DNA of 34,593 nucleotides from Planctomycetia bacterium (GCA_009922585.1 RFVE01000006.1:1-34593); one strand, 5' to 3'; shown: positions 19,046 through 28,250, counted from the first letter of the stretch. The notes: generated by a model not told the origin, from the sequence alone. Translations and numbers: made by a program.

Positions 19046-19966
19046 ATGAAGCCTGCGACCGAAATATCCCCCTCGCTTCCGGGGGCATCCGCACCCACGC
19101 CATGCCCGGGCTTCCGCGTGCCTTTATTCCCTCCGCACGTTGGCATTGTGGTTGTTGGACACGGGACAGCTAATCCGACCGGGGCGAAGGAGACCGCTGC
19201 CGTGGCGGAGCAGGTCGCTCGACTGGTTCCGGGTGTCCCGGTCGAACTCGGCTTTCTCGAGGTAATCGAGCCCTCGATCGACGCTGCGGTTGGGCGGCTT
19301 GCCGACCGTGGCTGCCGCGAGGTACTGGCCTTGCCGATCCTCTTGTTTGCTGCCGGGCACGCCAAGCGGGACGTTCCTTCGGCACTCGCCGAGGCCGTTT
19401 CGCGCCGCGGCCTTACGGTTCGCCAGGCAGCCCCGCTCGGCCTGCACCCGGCGATCGTGCAGTTGGTCCGTCGTCGGTATACCGAAACGGTTTCTGGCCT
19501 GCCAACGCTGACGACTGCTGAGGCCCTGCTGGTGGTCGGTCGGGGGGCGAGCGACCCCACGGCCGTGCCTCAGTTCTGGGCATTGATCAGGCGGTGCTTT
19601 GCCACGGTGGCCCGCGTTGCGGTTCGCCCCGTGCGGATTGGCTTTGTGGCAGCGGCCAGGCCGACGCTCGATGAAGCGATTGCCGCTCTGGTTCGCCCCG
19701 CTGCTGGCCAACCAGTAATTGGTCGGGTGGTGGTTCAGCCGCATCTGCTCTTCCAGGGGCACGTCGAGCACCAGGTGTCGGCTCGGCTGGAGCAGGCCCG
19801 CGGAGATTACCCGGAGATTGAATGGCTGCAGGTGCCGCGGCTGGGACCGTCCGAGGAAGTGGTGCGGGCCTTGCTCGACCGCGGGTGCGAGGCCGCCTGG
19901 TTTGGCCGGCTACCCCCCGAAGCCGTGAATCCTCATGGGAAGGCTGTTCTCCAAAACCCGCGATAG
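19046..19966 (+). CDS. Two-domain CbiX/SirB-like sirohydrochlorin chelatase family protein
   Basis: VVVGHGTANPTGAKETAAVAEQV...LPILLFAAGHAKRDVP, followed by a second related half LLVVGRGASDPTAVPQF...VVVQPHLLFQGHVEHQV. Confidence 0.85.
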   Translation: MKPATEISPSLPGASAPTPCPGFRVPLFPPHVGIVVVGHGTANPTGAKETAAVAEQVARLVPGVPVELGFLEVIEPSIDAAVGRLADRGCREVLALPILLFAAGHAKRDVPSALAEAVSRRGLTVRQAAPLGLHPAIVQLVRRRYTETVSGLPTLTTAEALLVVGRGASDPTAVPQFWALIRRCFATVARVAVRPVRIGFVAAARPTLDEAIAALVRPAAGQPVIGRVVVQPHLLFQGHVEHQVSARLEQARGDYPEIEWLQVPRLGPSEEVVRALLDRGCEAAWFGRLPPEAVNPHGKAVLQNPR

Positions 19967-20056
19967 CAGGTAATGCCGGGAAAAACATCTCGTCACGGAG
20001 CGGTGAAGTCGTCACAATGTTAGAAAGCTGCGGTGGTCGGGTGAACAGTCTGTTCG

Positions 20057-20076
20057 ACGCCACGGCGGCGTTTTTT
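20057..20076 (+). terminator. Possible short intrinsic-terminator-like hairpin after the chelatase gene
   Basis: ACGCC-ACGGC-GGCGT followed by TTTTT (20071-20076). Stem is only 5 bp. Confidence 0.35.
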
Positions 20077-20116
20077 GCACCCAATGGGTGCAGTACCCAT
20101 GAGAGGAGTCTGCCGC

Positions 20117-22177
20117 GTGGATGACATTCGACCAGTGAGAACCGCCACCCGGCATCGAGTCGGCCCTTGGCGGATGGCAGCCTGCCTCGTTGCGAGTCTG
20201 GCATTTTGCCCGCTCATGCTGCCATCGGTATCGGCAGCCCCGACACAGCCTGATGGCCCGGTGCCAGGACCGAATGACCGCCAGATCACCTTGGCAGTGA
20301 AGAGCTATTTGGAGCGGGAGCACTTTTTGAGGCGGCCAATCGATGACGAGGTTGCCGGTCGCTGGTTTGACACTTTCCTTGAGGCACTTGACCCGATGAA
20401 GCTTTACTTCATCAAGGCTGACGTTGATGAGTTCGCTCGCAAGAAGTCGATTCTCGACGACCTCGTGCAGCGGGGTGACGTCAGCTTTGCCTACGAGGCC
20501 TATGACCGCTTCCTCGAGCGGGTCGACGAGCGGTTGCCCTGGATCGAAGAGCTTCTGGCCACCCAGCTTGATTACACCCGCAGCGAGTCGATCGTCATCG
20601 ATCGGGATGCGGCGACCTGGGCCGCCACTTCCGCTGAGGCCCGCGACAAGTGGCGGAAGCGAATCAAGTACGACCTGCTGGTGCAGAAGATGGAGAAGAC
20701 CTCTCCTGAAGAGGCCCGCAAGAAGCTGCTCAGGCGTTATCGGAGCTTTGCCAAGCGGATGCACCAGATGACCGCCGACGAACTGCTGGAGATCTATCTC
20801 TCGTCGCTGACCAGCTCACTCGATCCCCACACCAGCTTCATGTCGCCGGGTACGCTTGAAAATTTTGAAATCGGAATGCGACTGCAGCTTGACGGGATTG
20901 GAGCATCGCTGAAGTCGGAGGATGGTTACACGACCGTTGCCGAACTGGTGCCCGGTGGTGCGGCTGACAAAGATGGTCGGCTGAAAAAGAAAGATCGGAT
21001 TGTCGGGGTTGGCCAAGGTCGCGAAGGGGAGGTTGTCGACGTCGTCGATGTGAATCTCAATGAGGTGGTCAAGCTGATCCGGGGCGAGCGTGGAACAGTG
21101 GTTCGGCTGAAGGTGATTCCGGTCGGCCAGACTGTGCCGACGGTCTATGACATCGTTCGAGCCAAGATCGAGCTGCAAGACAGTGCCGCCCGCGGTGAAG
21201 TGATAGAGGAGGGCCGCAAGCCTAACGGTGAGCCCTGGCGGATTGGGGTAATCAACTTGCCGAGCTTTTATATGGATATGGCGGCCGCCCGGCAGGGCCA
21301 GGCAGACTATAAAAGCAGCACCCGTGACTGCCGGAAGCTGCTCGACGATTTTCGTCAGGAGAACGTCGACTGCGTGGTGCTCGACCTGCGGAACAACGGC
21401 GGTGGCTCGCTGCCGGAATCAATCTCGCTGACCGGCTTATTCATTGACACCGGTCCGGTGGTCCAGATCAAGGATGCCGATCAGCGGGTGCAGCAGTATG
21501 ACGATCTTGAGCCCGGTGTTGCCTGGGATGGCCCACTCGTCGTACTGGTCAACAAGTTTAGCGCCAGCGCCAGTGAAATTGTGGCCGGTGCCATCCAGGA
21601 CTATCACCGTGGTTTGGTCATTGGCGATGCCGCCACCCACGGCAAGGGTACGGTGCAGAGCCTGCTGGACCTCGGCAGGCAGCTGTTCCAGCGGTTGCCC
21701 AACGCTCCGTCGCTCGGTGCCATCAAGATCACGATGCAGCAGTTCTATCGCCCCAGTGGGCTGAGTACTCAGCTGGAGGGTGTGAAGAGTGACGTTGAGC
21801 TGCCGAGCATCACCAGGAGTTTCAGGAACTTGCCGAGGACATCGCTCGCTATGAGAAGCGAAAGGACGAAAAGACCCTTTCACTGGTTGAGTCCGAGTTT
21901 GCGAAGCAGTGGAACGAGGGCAAGGCTGCCGAAAAGGAAGAGCAGGAGAAGCAGGAGGAAAACGCGGGGCCTCGCCGGCCGGTTGTCACCCGCGACTTTT
22001 ACTTTGATGAGGCAATGCGGGTTGCCACCGACTATCTGTCGGTCCTTTCGGGGGCGGTTCCCGGGCTGGCCCAGTCTGAGCCGGTCACCACTCCTGGAAA
22101 CCTCAAACCGGCACGCTAGCAGAGGCTTGGTTCGATGTCAGAGCAGTTGTTGGACTGCCTGCAGGGCATCGGACTGA
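20117..22177 (+). CDS. prc: S41 carboxy-terminal processing protease (Prc/Tsp type); native frame apparently lost after about 21808
   Basis: PDZ (LDGIGASLKSEDGYTTVAELVPGGAADKDGRLKKKDRIVGVGQG) and S41 catalytic motifs (VVLDLRNNGGGSLPESISLTGLF, LVNKFSASASEIVAGAIQDY, THGKGTVQ). GTG 20117 preferred because AGAGGAG precedes it. The native-looking C-terminus lies in another frame ending TAG at 22119. Confidence 0.85.
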   Translation: MDDIRPVRTATRHRVGPWRMAACLVASLAFCPLMLPSVSAAPTQPDGPVPGPNDRQITLAVKSYLEREHFLRRPIDDEVAGRWFDTFLEALDPMKLYFIKADVDEFARKKSILDDLVQRGDVSFAYEAYDRFLERVDERLPWIEELLATQLDYTRSESIVIDRDAATWAATSAEARDKWRKRIKYDLLVQKMEKTSPEEARKKLLRRYRSFAKRMHQMTADELLEIYLSSLTSSLDPHTSFMSPGTLENFEIGMRLQLDGIGASLKSEDGYTTVAELVPGGAADKDGRLKKKDRIVGVGQGREGEVVDVVDVNLNEVVKLIRGERGTVVRLKVIPVGQTVPTVYDIVRAKIELQDSAARGEVIEEGRKPNGEPWRIGVINLPSFYMDMAAARQGQADYKSSTRDCRKLLDDFRQENVDCVVLDLRNNGGGSLPESISLTGLFIDTGPVVQIKDADQRVQQYDDLEPGVAWDGPLVVLVNKFSASASEIVAGAIQDYHRGLVIGDAATHGKGTVQSLLDLGRQLFQRLPNAPSLGAIKITMQQFYRPSGLSTQLEGVKSDVELPSITRSFRNLPRTSLAMRSERTKRPFHWLSPSLRSSGTRARLPKRKSRRSRRKTRGLAGRLSPATFTLMRQCGLPPTICRSFRGRFPGWPSLSRSPLLETSNRHASRGLVRCQSSCWTACRASD

Positions 22178-23010
22178 TCTGGGCCACGCCCTAGGTCAGT
22201 CCAGATCAGGCGGGAGTCGACACGCTTGTCACCGCCACGCGATTGGCTAGCTGCAGGATCCCATGCTGGTGGCGGGTTGCCGGTAATGCGGGAAAGGCCC
22301 TCGTACCAATCGCGGCGTCTGATTGGGCTACCATCAGAAACCACATAGAGTGGTCGCGGGGCTGGTAGTTCTGCCACACCGCAGGCCACGGCAGCCGCAT
22401 CATCTATGTGGAGGAGATTGAGCCAACTGGCGGGATCGGCCGGGAGCGACCTGCCTGCCTGCAGGTCGGCGAGTCGTGGCAGTCGGTCTGGACCGTAGAG
22501 CCCTGCGAGCCGCAGAATGACCCCAGGCCCGTGGCGATGTGCCTGCAGGAGGGCTTCGGCTGCCACCAGTGCGCGGCCCGCCTCGCGGGCTGGGGTGGGG
22601 GGTGTCGTCTCGTTGACAAGGCCCCCACTGCCGTCGCCCCAGACGCCGGTCGAGCTGATGAAGATAAACCGAGGTTGGCCTGGTAGCCGGTCGAGTAGCC
22701 GCTGGAGTCCGGTGACATGCACATCCTCATAGCTGGCGGCAGCCGTGCGGTCGAAGCCCACAGCCCAGAGAGCCGTATCGACTGTTGGAAGTTCGGGCAG
22801 GCCTTCTGCGGCGTTGGCGGCAGCGGTGACGTCTCCCAGCAGGGGGTGCAGGCCCATGGCCTCAAATTGGTCGGCATGGTCCTGACTGCGGGTGGTTGCG
22901 TAGACAGTGTCACCCGCGGCCAGCCACCGAGTGGCCACTCGCTTCCCGAGGTAGCCACAGCCAATGATGAGGCGTCGACGTGAGGATGTCGGCGGTGAAC
23001 GTTCAGTCAT
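22138..23010 (-). CDS. NAD-dependent epimerase/dehydratase-like protein (extended SDR, YeeZ-like)
   Basis: RRRLIIGCGYLGKRVATRWLAAGDTVYATTR, FIFISSTGVWGD, VILRLAGLYGPDRLP, LNLLHIDDAAAV. Confidence 0.82.
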   Translation of the reverse strand: MTERSPPTSSRRRLIIGCGYLGKRVATRWLAAGDTVYATTRSQDHADQFEAMGLHPLLGDVTAAANAAEGLPELPTVDTALWAVGFDRTAAASYEDVHVTGLQRLLDRLPGQPRFIFISSTGVWGDGSGGLVNETTPPTPAREAGRALVAAEALLQAHRHGPGVILRLAGLYGPDRLPRLADLQAGRSLPADPASWLNLLHIDDAAAVACGVAELPAPRPLYVVSDGSPIRRRDWYEGLSRITGNPPPAWDPAASQSRGGDKRVDSRLIWTDLGRGPDQSDALQAVQQLL

Positions 23011-23485
23011 CGAGGGCTCCGCCGGTCTCCGAGGCGGTTGTCGGCAGGCCGGAGGCCTGCCGTTCCAGCCAGTTGCTGAGAATCACCTGGGCGGCCACCG
23101 CGTCGTGTCGGGCCTTCTTGCGGCCCCTAGTCAGCCGTGCTGGTTGCATCAGCCCCGCCGCCTCGCGGGAGGTGTATCGCTCGTCCTGGAAGGTAACCGG
23201 GCGGTCAGTCGTGTCACTGAGCCACCGGGCAAACGCTTCAACTTCGGCCGACATCTCGCTGCCCCGGCCGTCGGCATGAATGGGGAGGCCGACCACGAAG
23301 CCCGCGATATCCTCCCGGGCCACCAAGTCGCAAAAGAACCGCCCGTCAGCTACTCGGTCACCCGAGGTTTGGCGAACCTCCAGCGGACTGGCGATCAGCC
23401 GCTCAGCGTCGCAGATCGCAACCCCGATCCGCCGTCGGCCATAGTCGATGCCAGCGAGCCGGCCAAGCGGCAGTTCGTGAGTCAT
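23003..23485 (-). CDS. ruvX: RuvX/YqgF family Holliday-junction resolvase-like protein
   Basis: LAGIDYGRRRIGVAICDAERLIASPLEV, FVVGLPIHADGRGSEMSAEVEAFARWL, VTFQDERYTSREA, ARHDAVAAQVIL. Confidence 0.92.
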   Translation of the reverse strand: MTHELPLGRLAGIDYGRRRIGVAICDAERLIASPLEVRQTSGDRVADGRFFCDLVAREDIAGFVVGLPIHADGRGSEMSAEVEAFARWLSDTTDRPVTFQDERYTSREAAGLMQPARLTRGRKKARHDAVAAQVILSNWLERQASGLPTTASETGGALDD

Positions 23486-24528
23486 TGCTCCTGTTCGCCT
23501 TCGGTCTGAGTCGGGCTGCTGAAGCGACCCTCCCGCAGAAACTGCAGGGTCGCTGCCTGAACATCAGGATGCCGCATCATTCGCGAGTGTCGCACTGGCA
23601 GCACCAAAAAATCGTGAGCTCCATCCAGCCGGGTCTCCGCGACCCGCACGACCGCATCGTCGTCACCTTCGAGTAACACCGTGTAACCACGGCCGTCCCC
23701 CTTGCCACCGGCGATGATGCCGTATTCAAACTCGGGTGTCTGAAGCTGGCGGGCGATCGTATCCCAGTGGAGCACAAGCTCTCGGCCAGCCCCAGCTGCC
23801 AGTGAGGCCAGCAGGCTGTTCCCGGCTGCCAGCCGGGCAAGGTCCGACCCCTGGTTGGGTGGCCCAAGCATGACCATCCGGCGAATCCGGCTGGTGTCAC
23901 CCGGATCAGCCATGCCTAGCCAACGCCGCACGACAAGGTTGCCCATGCTGTGCCCGACAAAGCTGACGCCGGTGACCTGCGGCAGGCCGGCCAGGACCCG
24001 TGCGAGCGAGCTTGCATGGGCAGCCAGGCCAGCCCTGGGGCTGGCATAGCCGAAGGTCATCACAGTCGCATCGAGTCCCGTTCGTAGGTGTTTTACCAAT
24101 GGACGCATCGACTGCCGGCTTTCACCCAGCCCATGCAGCACCAAGACCGCCTCCCCGGTCACCGCCGGGATCTGTCCGCCGCGCTCGAGGCGGCTGAACT
24201 GGGCAAGGCATGCCTGGAGGCTGCCCGTTTCAATGACTTGATCAGTGGGATCGAGAATCCGCGCGACGACATCCTCGTCACCAGCGCGTCGCTGGAGCCG
24301 CCAGTCGCCGACAACCCGTTCGTCCGACCACTCGAGCCCCTCGGCCGCAGCACGAACGCCACTGAACAGCCCGTCGATCCAGCCGCCACCCGGCTGCTCG
24401 GCGGACGTGGCAGCATTTTCAGCGGCACTGAGGTGGCTAGCAAGCAGGCTCAGGACAAGAGGAAGCAACAGCCAACGGTGGCCTGCCGAATGAAATTGTC
24501 GTTGCGGCCTTAGAGATAATCGTGCCAT
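23482..24528 (-). CDS. Secreted alpha/beta hydrolase (lipase/esterase-like)
   Basis: Signal-like N-terminus; AVLVLHGLGESRQSMRPLVKHL; nucleophile elbow GVSFVGHSMGNLVVRRWL. ATGA overlap with the ruvX start. Confidence 0.82.
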   Translation of the reverse strand: MARLSLRPQRQFHSAGHRWLLLPLVLSLLASHLSAAENAATSAEQPGGGWIDGLFSGVRAAAEGLEWSDERVVGDWRLQRRAGDEDVVARILDPTDQVIETGSLQACLAQFSRLERGGQIPAVTGEAVLVLHGLGESRQSMRPLVKHLRTGLDATVMTFGYASPRAGLAAHASSLARVLAGLPQVTGVSFVGHSMGNLVVRRWLGMADPGDTSRIRRMVMLGPPNQGSDLARLAAGNSLLASLAAGAGRELVLHWDTIARQLQTPEFEYGIIAGGKGDGRGYTVLLEGDDDAVVRVAETRLDGAHDFLVLPVRHSRMMRHPDVQAATLQFLREGRFSSPTQTEGEQEQ

Positions 24529-25592
24529 CCGCGGCTTTCCAGTTCGGTGACCACCTTCCGGACCTGCTCCTCATGGCTGCGATGCGCGACCAGCGTTGCG
24601 TCCTCAGTGTGTACCACCAGCATATCCTCGAGGCCGAGCGTGACGACGAGATGTTCTTCACTGGTGTGGACAATCAGGCCGCTTGACGCGAGGCCCAGGT
24701 GGCGGCCGACTACGGTGTTGCCGTTGGCGTCGCCTCCACGCTGCCGGGCCACGGCCGACCAGCCGCCGAGATCATCCCAGCCGAACGGTGCCTCGATCAC
24801 GGCCACGTCCTCGGCATGTTCGAGGACGGCGTAGTCGATCGAGACCCCCTTGATAGCTGCGAACTCTTCAGCAAAGACCCGGTCACGATCCGGGGTGGCC
24901 CAGGCTGCGGCAATTGTTTCGAGTCGGAAGAGGCACTCGGGCTGATGCTTCGCAAGCGCCTCGATAATCGTGCTGGCCCGCCAGACAAAAATGCCGGCGT
25001 TCCAGAGGAAGTTCCCAGCAGCGACATATTCACGGGCAACCTCCACCGGCGGCTTTTCCCGGAACTGGGCGACGCGGTGGGCGGGTGCCTCGCCGTCCCC
25101 AGTTGGCAGCGGCTCGCCCTGCTGGATGTAGCCATAGCTGGGGGAAGGTGACGTCGGACGGATCCCAAAGGTGACCAATCGTCCCGGAGAAGTCTCGACC
25201 AGCCCCGCTGCCTGAGTAAGCGCGGCTCGGAAGCCTGCTGCCGGTTCGATCACATGATCGCTGGGCATTACTGCCATTGTCGCTTCAGCGTCGTGCTGCA
25301 GCACGAGTAGGGCCGCCAGGCCGATGCAGGGGGCGGTGTCCCGCTTGCAGGGTTCGCCGACGACTGCCTCTCGCGGCAGGTTTGGCAGCTGCTGGTGAAC
25401 CGTCTCGGTCAACCGGACGTTGGTGACGACCAGCGTTCGCTCTGGTGGAATGAGTCCCTCGAGTCGGCCAACGGTGTCTTGCAGGAGTGTGCCGCTGCCG
25501 GCGAGGGGCAGCAGTTGCTTGGGAAGGGCGGCACGGCTCGAAGGCCAGAACCTGGTGCCGGAGCCACCGGCCATAACGATTGCATGCAGCAT
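24510..25592 (-). CDS. manC: Mannose-1-phosphate guanylyltransferase
   Basis: MLHAIVMAGGSGTRFWPSSRAALPKQLLPLAG, VVGEPCKRDTAPCIGLAALLV, AVMPSDHVI, FLWNAGIFVWRAS. Start at 25592. Confidence 0.92.
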   Translation of the reverse strand: MLHAIVMAGGSGTRFWPSSRAALPKQLLPLAGSGTLLQDTVGRLEGLIPPERTLVVTNVRLTETVHQQLPNLPREAVVGEPCKRDTAPCIGLAALLVLQHDAEATMAVMPSDHVIEPAAGFRAALTQAAGLVETSPGRLVTFGIRPTSPSPSYGYIQQGEPLPTGDGEAPAHRVAQFREKPPVEVAREYVAAGNFLWNAGIFVWRASTIIEALAKHQPECLFRLETIAAAWATPDRDRVFAEEFAAIKGVSIDYAVLEHAEDVAVIEAPFGWDDLGGWSAVARQRGGDANGNTVVGRHLGLASSGLIVHTSEEHLVVTLGLEDMLVVHTEDATLVAHRSHEEQVRKVVTELESRGWHDYL

Positions 25593-25764
25593 GGGTAGGT
25601 TTTCACAGGAGCCACAGATACTGGGACAACCTGCGGGTTGTAGCAGAATTTGCAAAAACGCTCTGCTCGGAGTTACCGCCACCTTTTGATGGCGTGCCTA
25701 TCCTCACTCCACGACGAGACTTTTGCCGCCCCCGAGCAGGCGATACATGGAAGCCGGACGCGGT

Positions 25765-27195
25765 CTAGCGGTGTTCACCAGCTCGAACGACCTGTGGCTG
25801 GTCGATGCGATTGCCCGGCAGGCTGCCGGCAGCAGCGAATTGGCGGAGGTCGTCATCGTCAAGGATGGTAGCAGCGTCGAGTTCAACGTCGATTCCATCC
25901 GCCACGGTGATACCGGCGGCCGCCAGGTGCCGCCGGGCGTAGTCAACCATCGCCTGGTGGACCGTCTCAGGAGAATCGCTGACAGCACCACTGGGGTTTT
26001 TCAGCGGCGCAAATCCTTCGGCTGCAGACACCTCGACTACCGATACTCGTTCTGCCAGTGGCATCAGGTCGAAGATGAAGCGTTCGAACTTGAAGGCGTT
26101 GGGTGACGCTGGTTCAACGAGCTGACCGTCAGCATCGAGAAAAGGCACCTTCTTGTGGGCCAGATGGAGCGGCAGGCTGTCGGTATTCGCAGCCGCCTGC
26201 TCGAGAAACGACCTGTCGAAGGCATGGATCGCAATGCTGCCGGCGTGGAACCGGAGCTGGCCGTCGGCAAGTTGTTCGGCAGCCAGGATCTCCGGTAAGT
26301 CACTATATTCGACTACCCGGGTGATGCCATTTTGTTCAACGACCACGCCGACCCGTTCGGTGGGATCGGTCTTCGGGACGATCTGGGTTGAGAAGGTGGC
26401 GGCGGTCAGCCGATGCCGCCCAATGAACTCAGGGTCGAGTGGACGGGCCAACGGGTTATCGACTTGAAAGCTGACGACTGTTTCAACGCCCTGACTGGCG
26501 AACCAGTCGAGGCCACCAGCGGCAGCCAACGCAGCGAGCATGCCGCCGTGACCATCGGGGGCAACCGCAACATGATCCGGAGCATCAAGCAGCAGTTGTC
26601 CGTTCACGGCATCGACCGCCGGCAGCGTGCCCTGCCGAAACAGTAGCACCTGCTTGGGGTCGAGGCCACAGTACTGATGCTGGTTGAGAAACTCACGGGT
26701 GGCGGCGTCAGTGGCGGTGCTCGTCATAATTGCCAGCGGCACCCACCTGCCATAACGCCGCTCGACGGCTTTGAGGCTTCCGAAAAGCAGCTCGAACAAG
26801 GTCGCCCGTGAGACCGGCCCGATCGGAAAGGTGCCCTTCGGTCCGTCGAAACCGAGTCGCGTTCCCTGGCCACCGGCCACAAGGATCGCCCCGACGCTGC
26901 CGGCAGCCAACGCTTCCCTCCCCGCTTTAATGACCGCCGGATCACCGCTGCTCAGGGAATGACAGGGTGGGGTCCGCGCGCCGCTCAGGTCGAGCGGCGG
27001 GGCCTTCGCGGTGGTGGACTGGCGGCTTGCGGCGAGTTGTTGGCAGGCGGCAATTTGATTCCAGTCGAAGCTGCGGAGTTGGTCCTCCAGCCGGTGGCGG
27101 CCCGCTGCGTCCAACTGTCCCCAGAAAGCAAGGAGGTGTAGCTGATTGACTGAGGCAGCCAGTTCATGAATGGTCGTTTTTGATGGTGTTGGCAT
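25765..27195 (-). CDS. UDPGP-family uridylyltransferase (UDP-GlcNAc/UDP-sugar pyrophosphorylase-like)
   Basis: GAILVAGGQGTRLGFDGPKGTFPIGPVSRATLFELLF, VAPDGHGGMLAAL, VSFQVDNPLARPLDPEFIG, ASPNAFKFERFIFDLMPLA. Start MPTPSKTTIHEL at 27195. Confidence 0.9.
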   Translation of the reverse strand: MPTPSKTTIHELAASVNQLHLLAFWGQLDAAGRHRLEDQLRSFDWNQIAACQQLAASRQSTTAKAPPLDLSGARTPPCHSLSSGDPAVIKAGREALAAGSVGAILVAGGQGTRLGFDGPKGTFPIGPVSRATLFELLFGSLKAVERRYGRWVPLAIMTSTATDAATREFLNQHQYCGLDPKQVLLFRQGTLPAVDAVNGQLLLDAPDHVAVAPDGHGGMLAALAAAGGLDWFASQGVETVVSFQVDNPLARPLDPEFIGRHRLTAATFSTQIVPKTDPTERVGVVVEQNGITRVVEYSDLPEILAAEQLADGQLRFHAGSIAIHAFDRSFLEQAAANTDSLPLHLAHKKVPFLDADGQLVEPASPNAFKFERFIFDLMPLAERVSVVEVSAAEGFAPLKNPSGAVSDSPETVHQAMVDYARRHLAAAGITVADGIDVELDAATILDDDDLRQFAAAGSLPGNRIDQPQVVRAGEHR

Positions 27196-27230
27196 GTGCT
27201 TGCTCTGTCGTGAGTGGAAAAGTTTTTTTC

Positions 27231-27341
27231 TCACCCCCCGCGAACCCAGAGCCAAAGTAAAAAGCAGAGCAGCGGAAACCCGATGAAGATCAGTCCATAG
27301 GTAAAGAGTGTTGTCCAGGCGTGTTCGGGCCAGCGTGCCAT
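27231..27341 (-). CDS. Putative 36-aa single-TM membrane miniprotein
   Basis: Reverse-strand ATG to TGA: MARWPEHAWTTLFTYGLIFIGFPLLCFLLWLWVRGG*. Tightly packed between same-strand genes (3-nt gap to the stop of 27345..28250, about 35 nt to the start of the pyrophosphorylase). Below the ORF-track length cut-off. Confidence 0.65.
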   Translation of the reverse strand: MARWPEHAWTTLFTYGLIFIGFPLLCFLLWLWVRGG

Positions 27342-27344
27342 CGA

Positions 27345-28250
27345 TCAGTCCGTCGGGTCAGTGCGGGTGGTGGCAACGGCAGCCGGTAGGCTGATCCGAA
27401 TGTCGACCGGAATGACAACCGGATCGTCGGCCGGATCCTCCACCCGGCACTCCACCCTGATTCCCCAGGGCAGCACCTCGGCGGCATCGACTACCACCTC
27501 CAAGGCATCGTAGTCGGTCGTGACGATCACGTCAGGAATCGATGGGAGGGCGGGGCAGAAGCCGACGTGTCCCGTGGCCAGCCGGCTTTCGGCAGCGAGG
27601 GTCAGAACCAGTTGGCCTCGAAGTTCTTCCCGGCCATCGGTCAGCAGATATCGCTCCTGCCACTGAATCAGTTGGCCGGGTAGGGCGGGTGGTCTGAGGT
27701 TCTCGCTGCTTGAAGCGTGAGCAACGTTCGGTTTGGCGGCGATGGCCCTCCGGGTCAGCCACGACCAACGCGGCAATTGTGGCAACTGGGGCAACTGGGG
27801 CAGTTCGATTCCAACACCGGGTGGTCGCGGCCGCCAACCGGCTCGCGGCGAAAGGCAGACCATTGCCCCAAACATCAGCATGGCGGTGACGACAGTGATC
27901 AGGCTGGGCGGCCAGAACAGTCCGACAGCAGCGAGCGTTGCCAGCAGGCAGCCACGGGTGAACCAGCCAACAAGCCAGCCGCCGGGCGGTGATCTTGCTG
28001 GTTCGAATCGATCCGCCACGCTGACCAGGCCTGCACCCGCCGCAGCCACGGCGAAGACCGCAAAGGCCGAGGCCGGACCGGTCAGACCTCCGGCCAGTCG
28101 CCGGCTGACAACAATCACAGTGACCAGTAGCAACGTGCCCACCGCCAGCCACCGAGCCAAGGGGATGGCCAGATCAGCGAGGCCCGCTAGGGCCCGCCGT
28201 TGACCGGCCAGCTCCTCGGGCGATGCCGATTGCGAAACAGCCGCTACCAT
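27345..28250 (-). CDS. Membrane protein of unknown function
   Basis: 301 aa with several hydrophobic segments (WLAVGTLLLVTVIVVS, SAFAVFAVAAAGAGLVSV, LLATLAAVGLFW, LITVVTAMLMFGAMVCL) and a soluble C-terminal half. Confidence 0.7.
   Translation of the reverse strand: MVAAVSQSASPEELAGQRRALAGLADLAIPLARWLAVGTLLLVTVIVVSRRLAGGLTGPASAFAVFAVAAAGAGLVSVADRFEPARSPPGGWLVGWFTRGCLLATLAAVGLFWPPSLITVVTAMLMFGAMVCLSPRAGWRPRPPGVGIELPQLPQLPQLPRWSWLTRRAIAAKPNVAHASSSENLRPPALPGQLIQWQERYLLTDGREELRGQLVLTLAAESRLATGHVGFCPALPSIPDVIVTTDYDALEVVVDAAEVLPWGIRVECRVEDPADDPVVIPVDIRISLPAAVATTRTDPTD
27766..27804. repeat. Short 9-bp tandem repeat inside the membrane-protein gene
   Basis: GGCAATTGTGGCAACTGGGGCAACTGGGGCAG; encodes ELPQLPQLPQLPRW on the minus strand. 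Confidence 0.75.
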
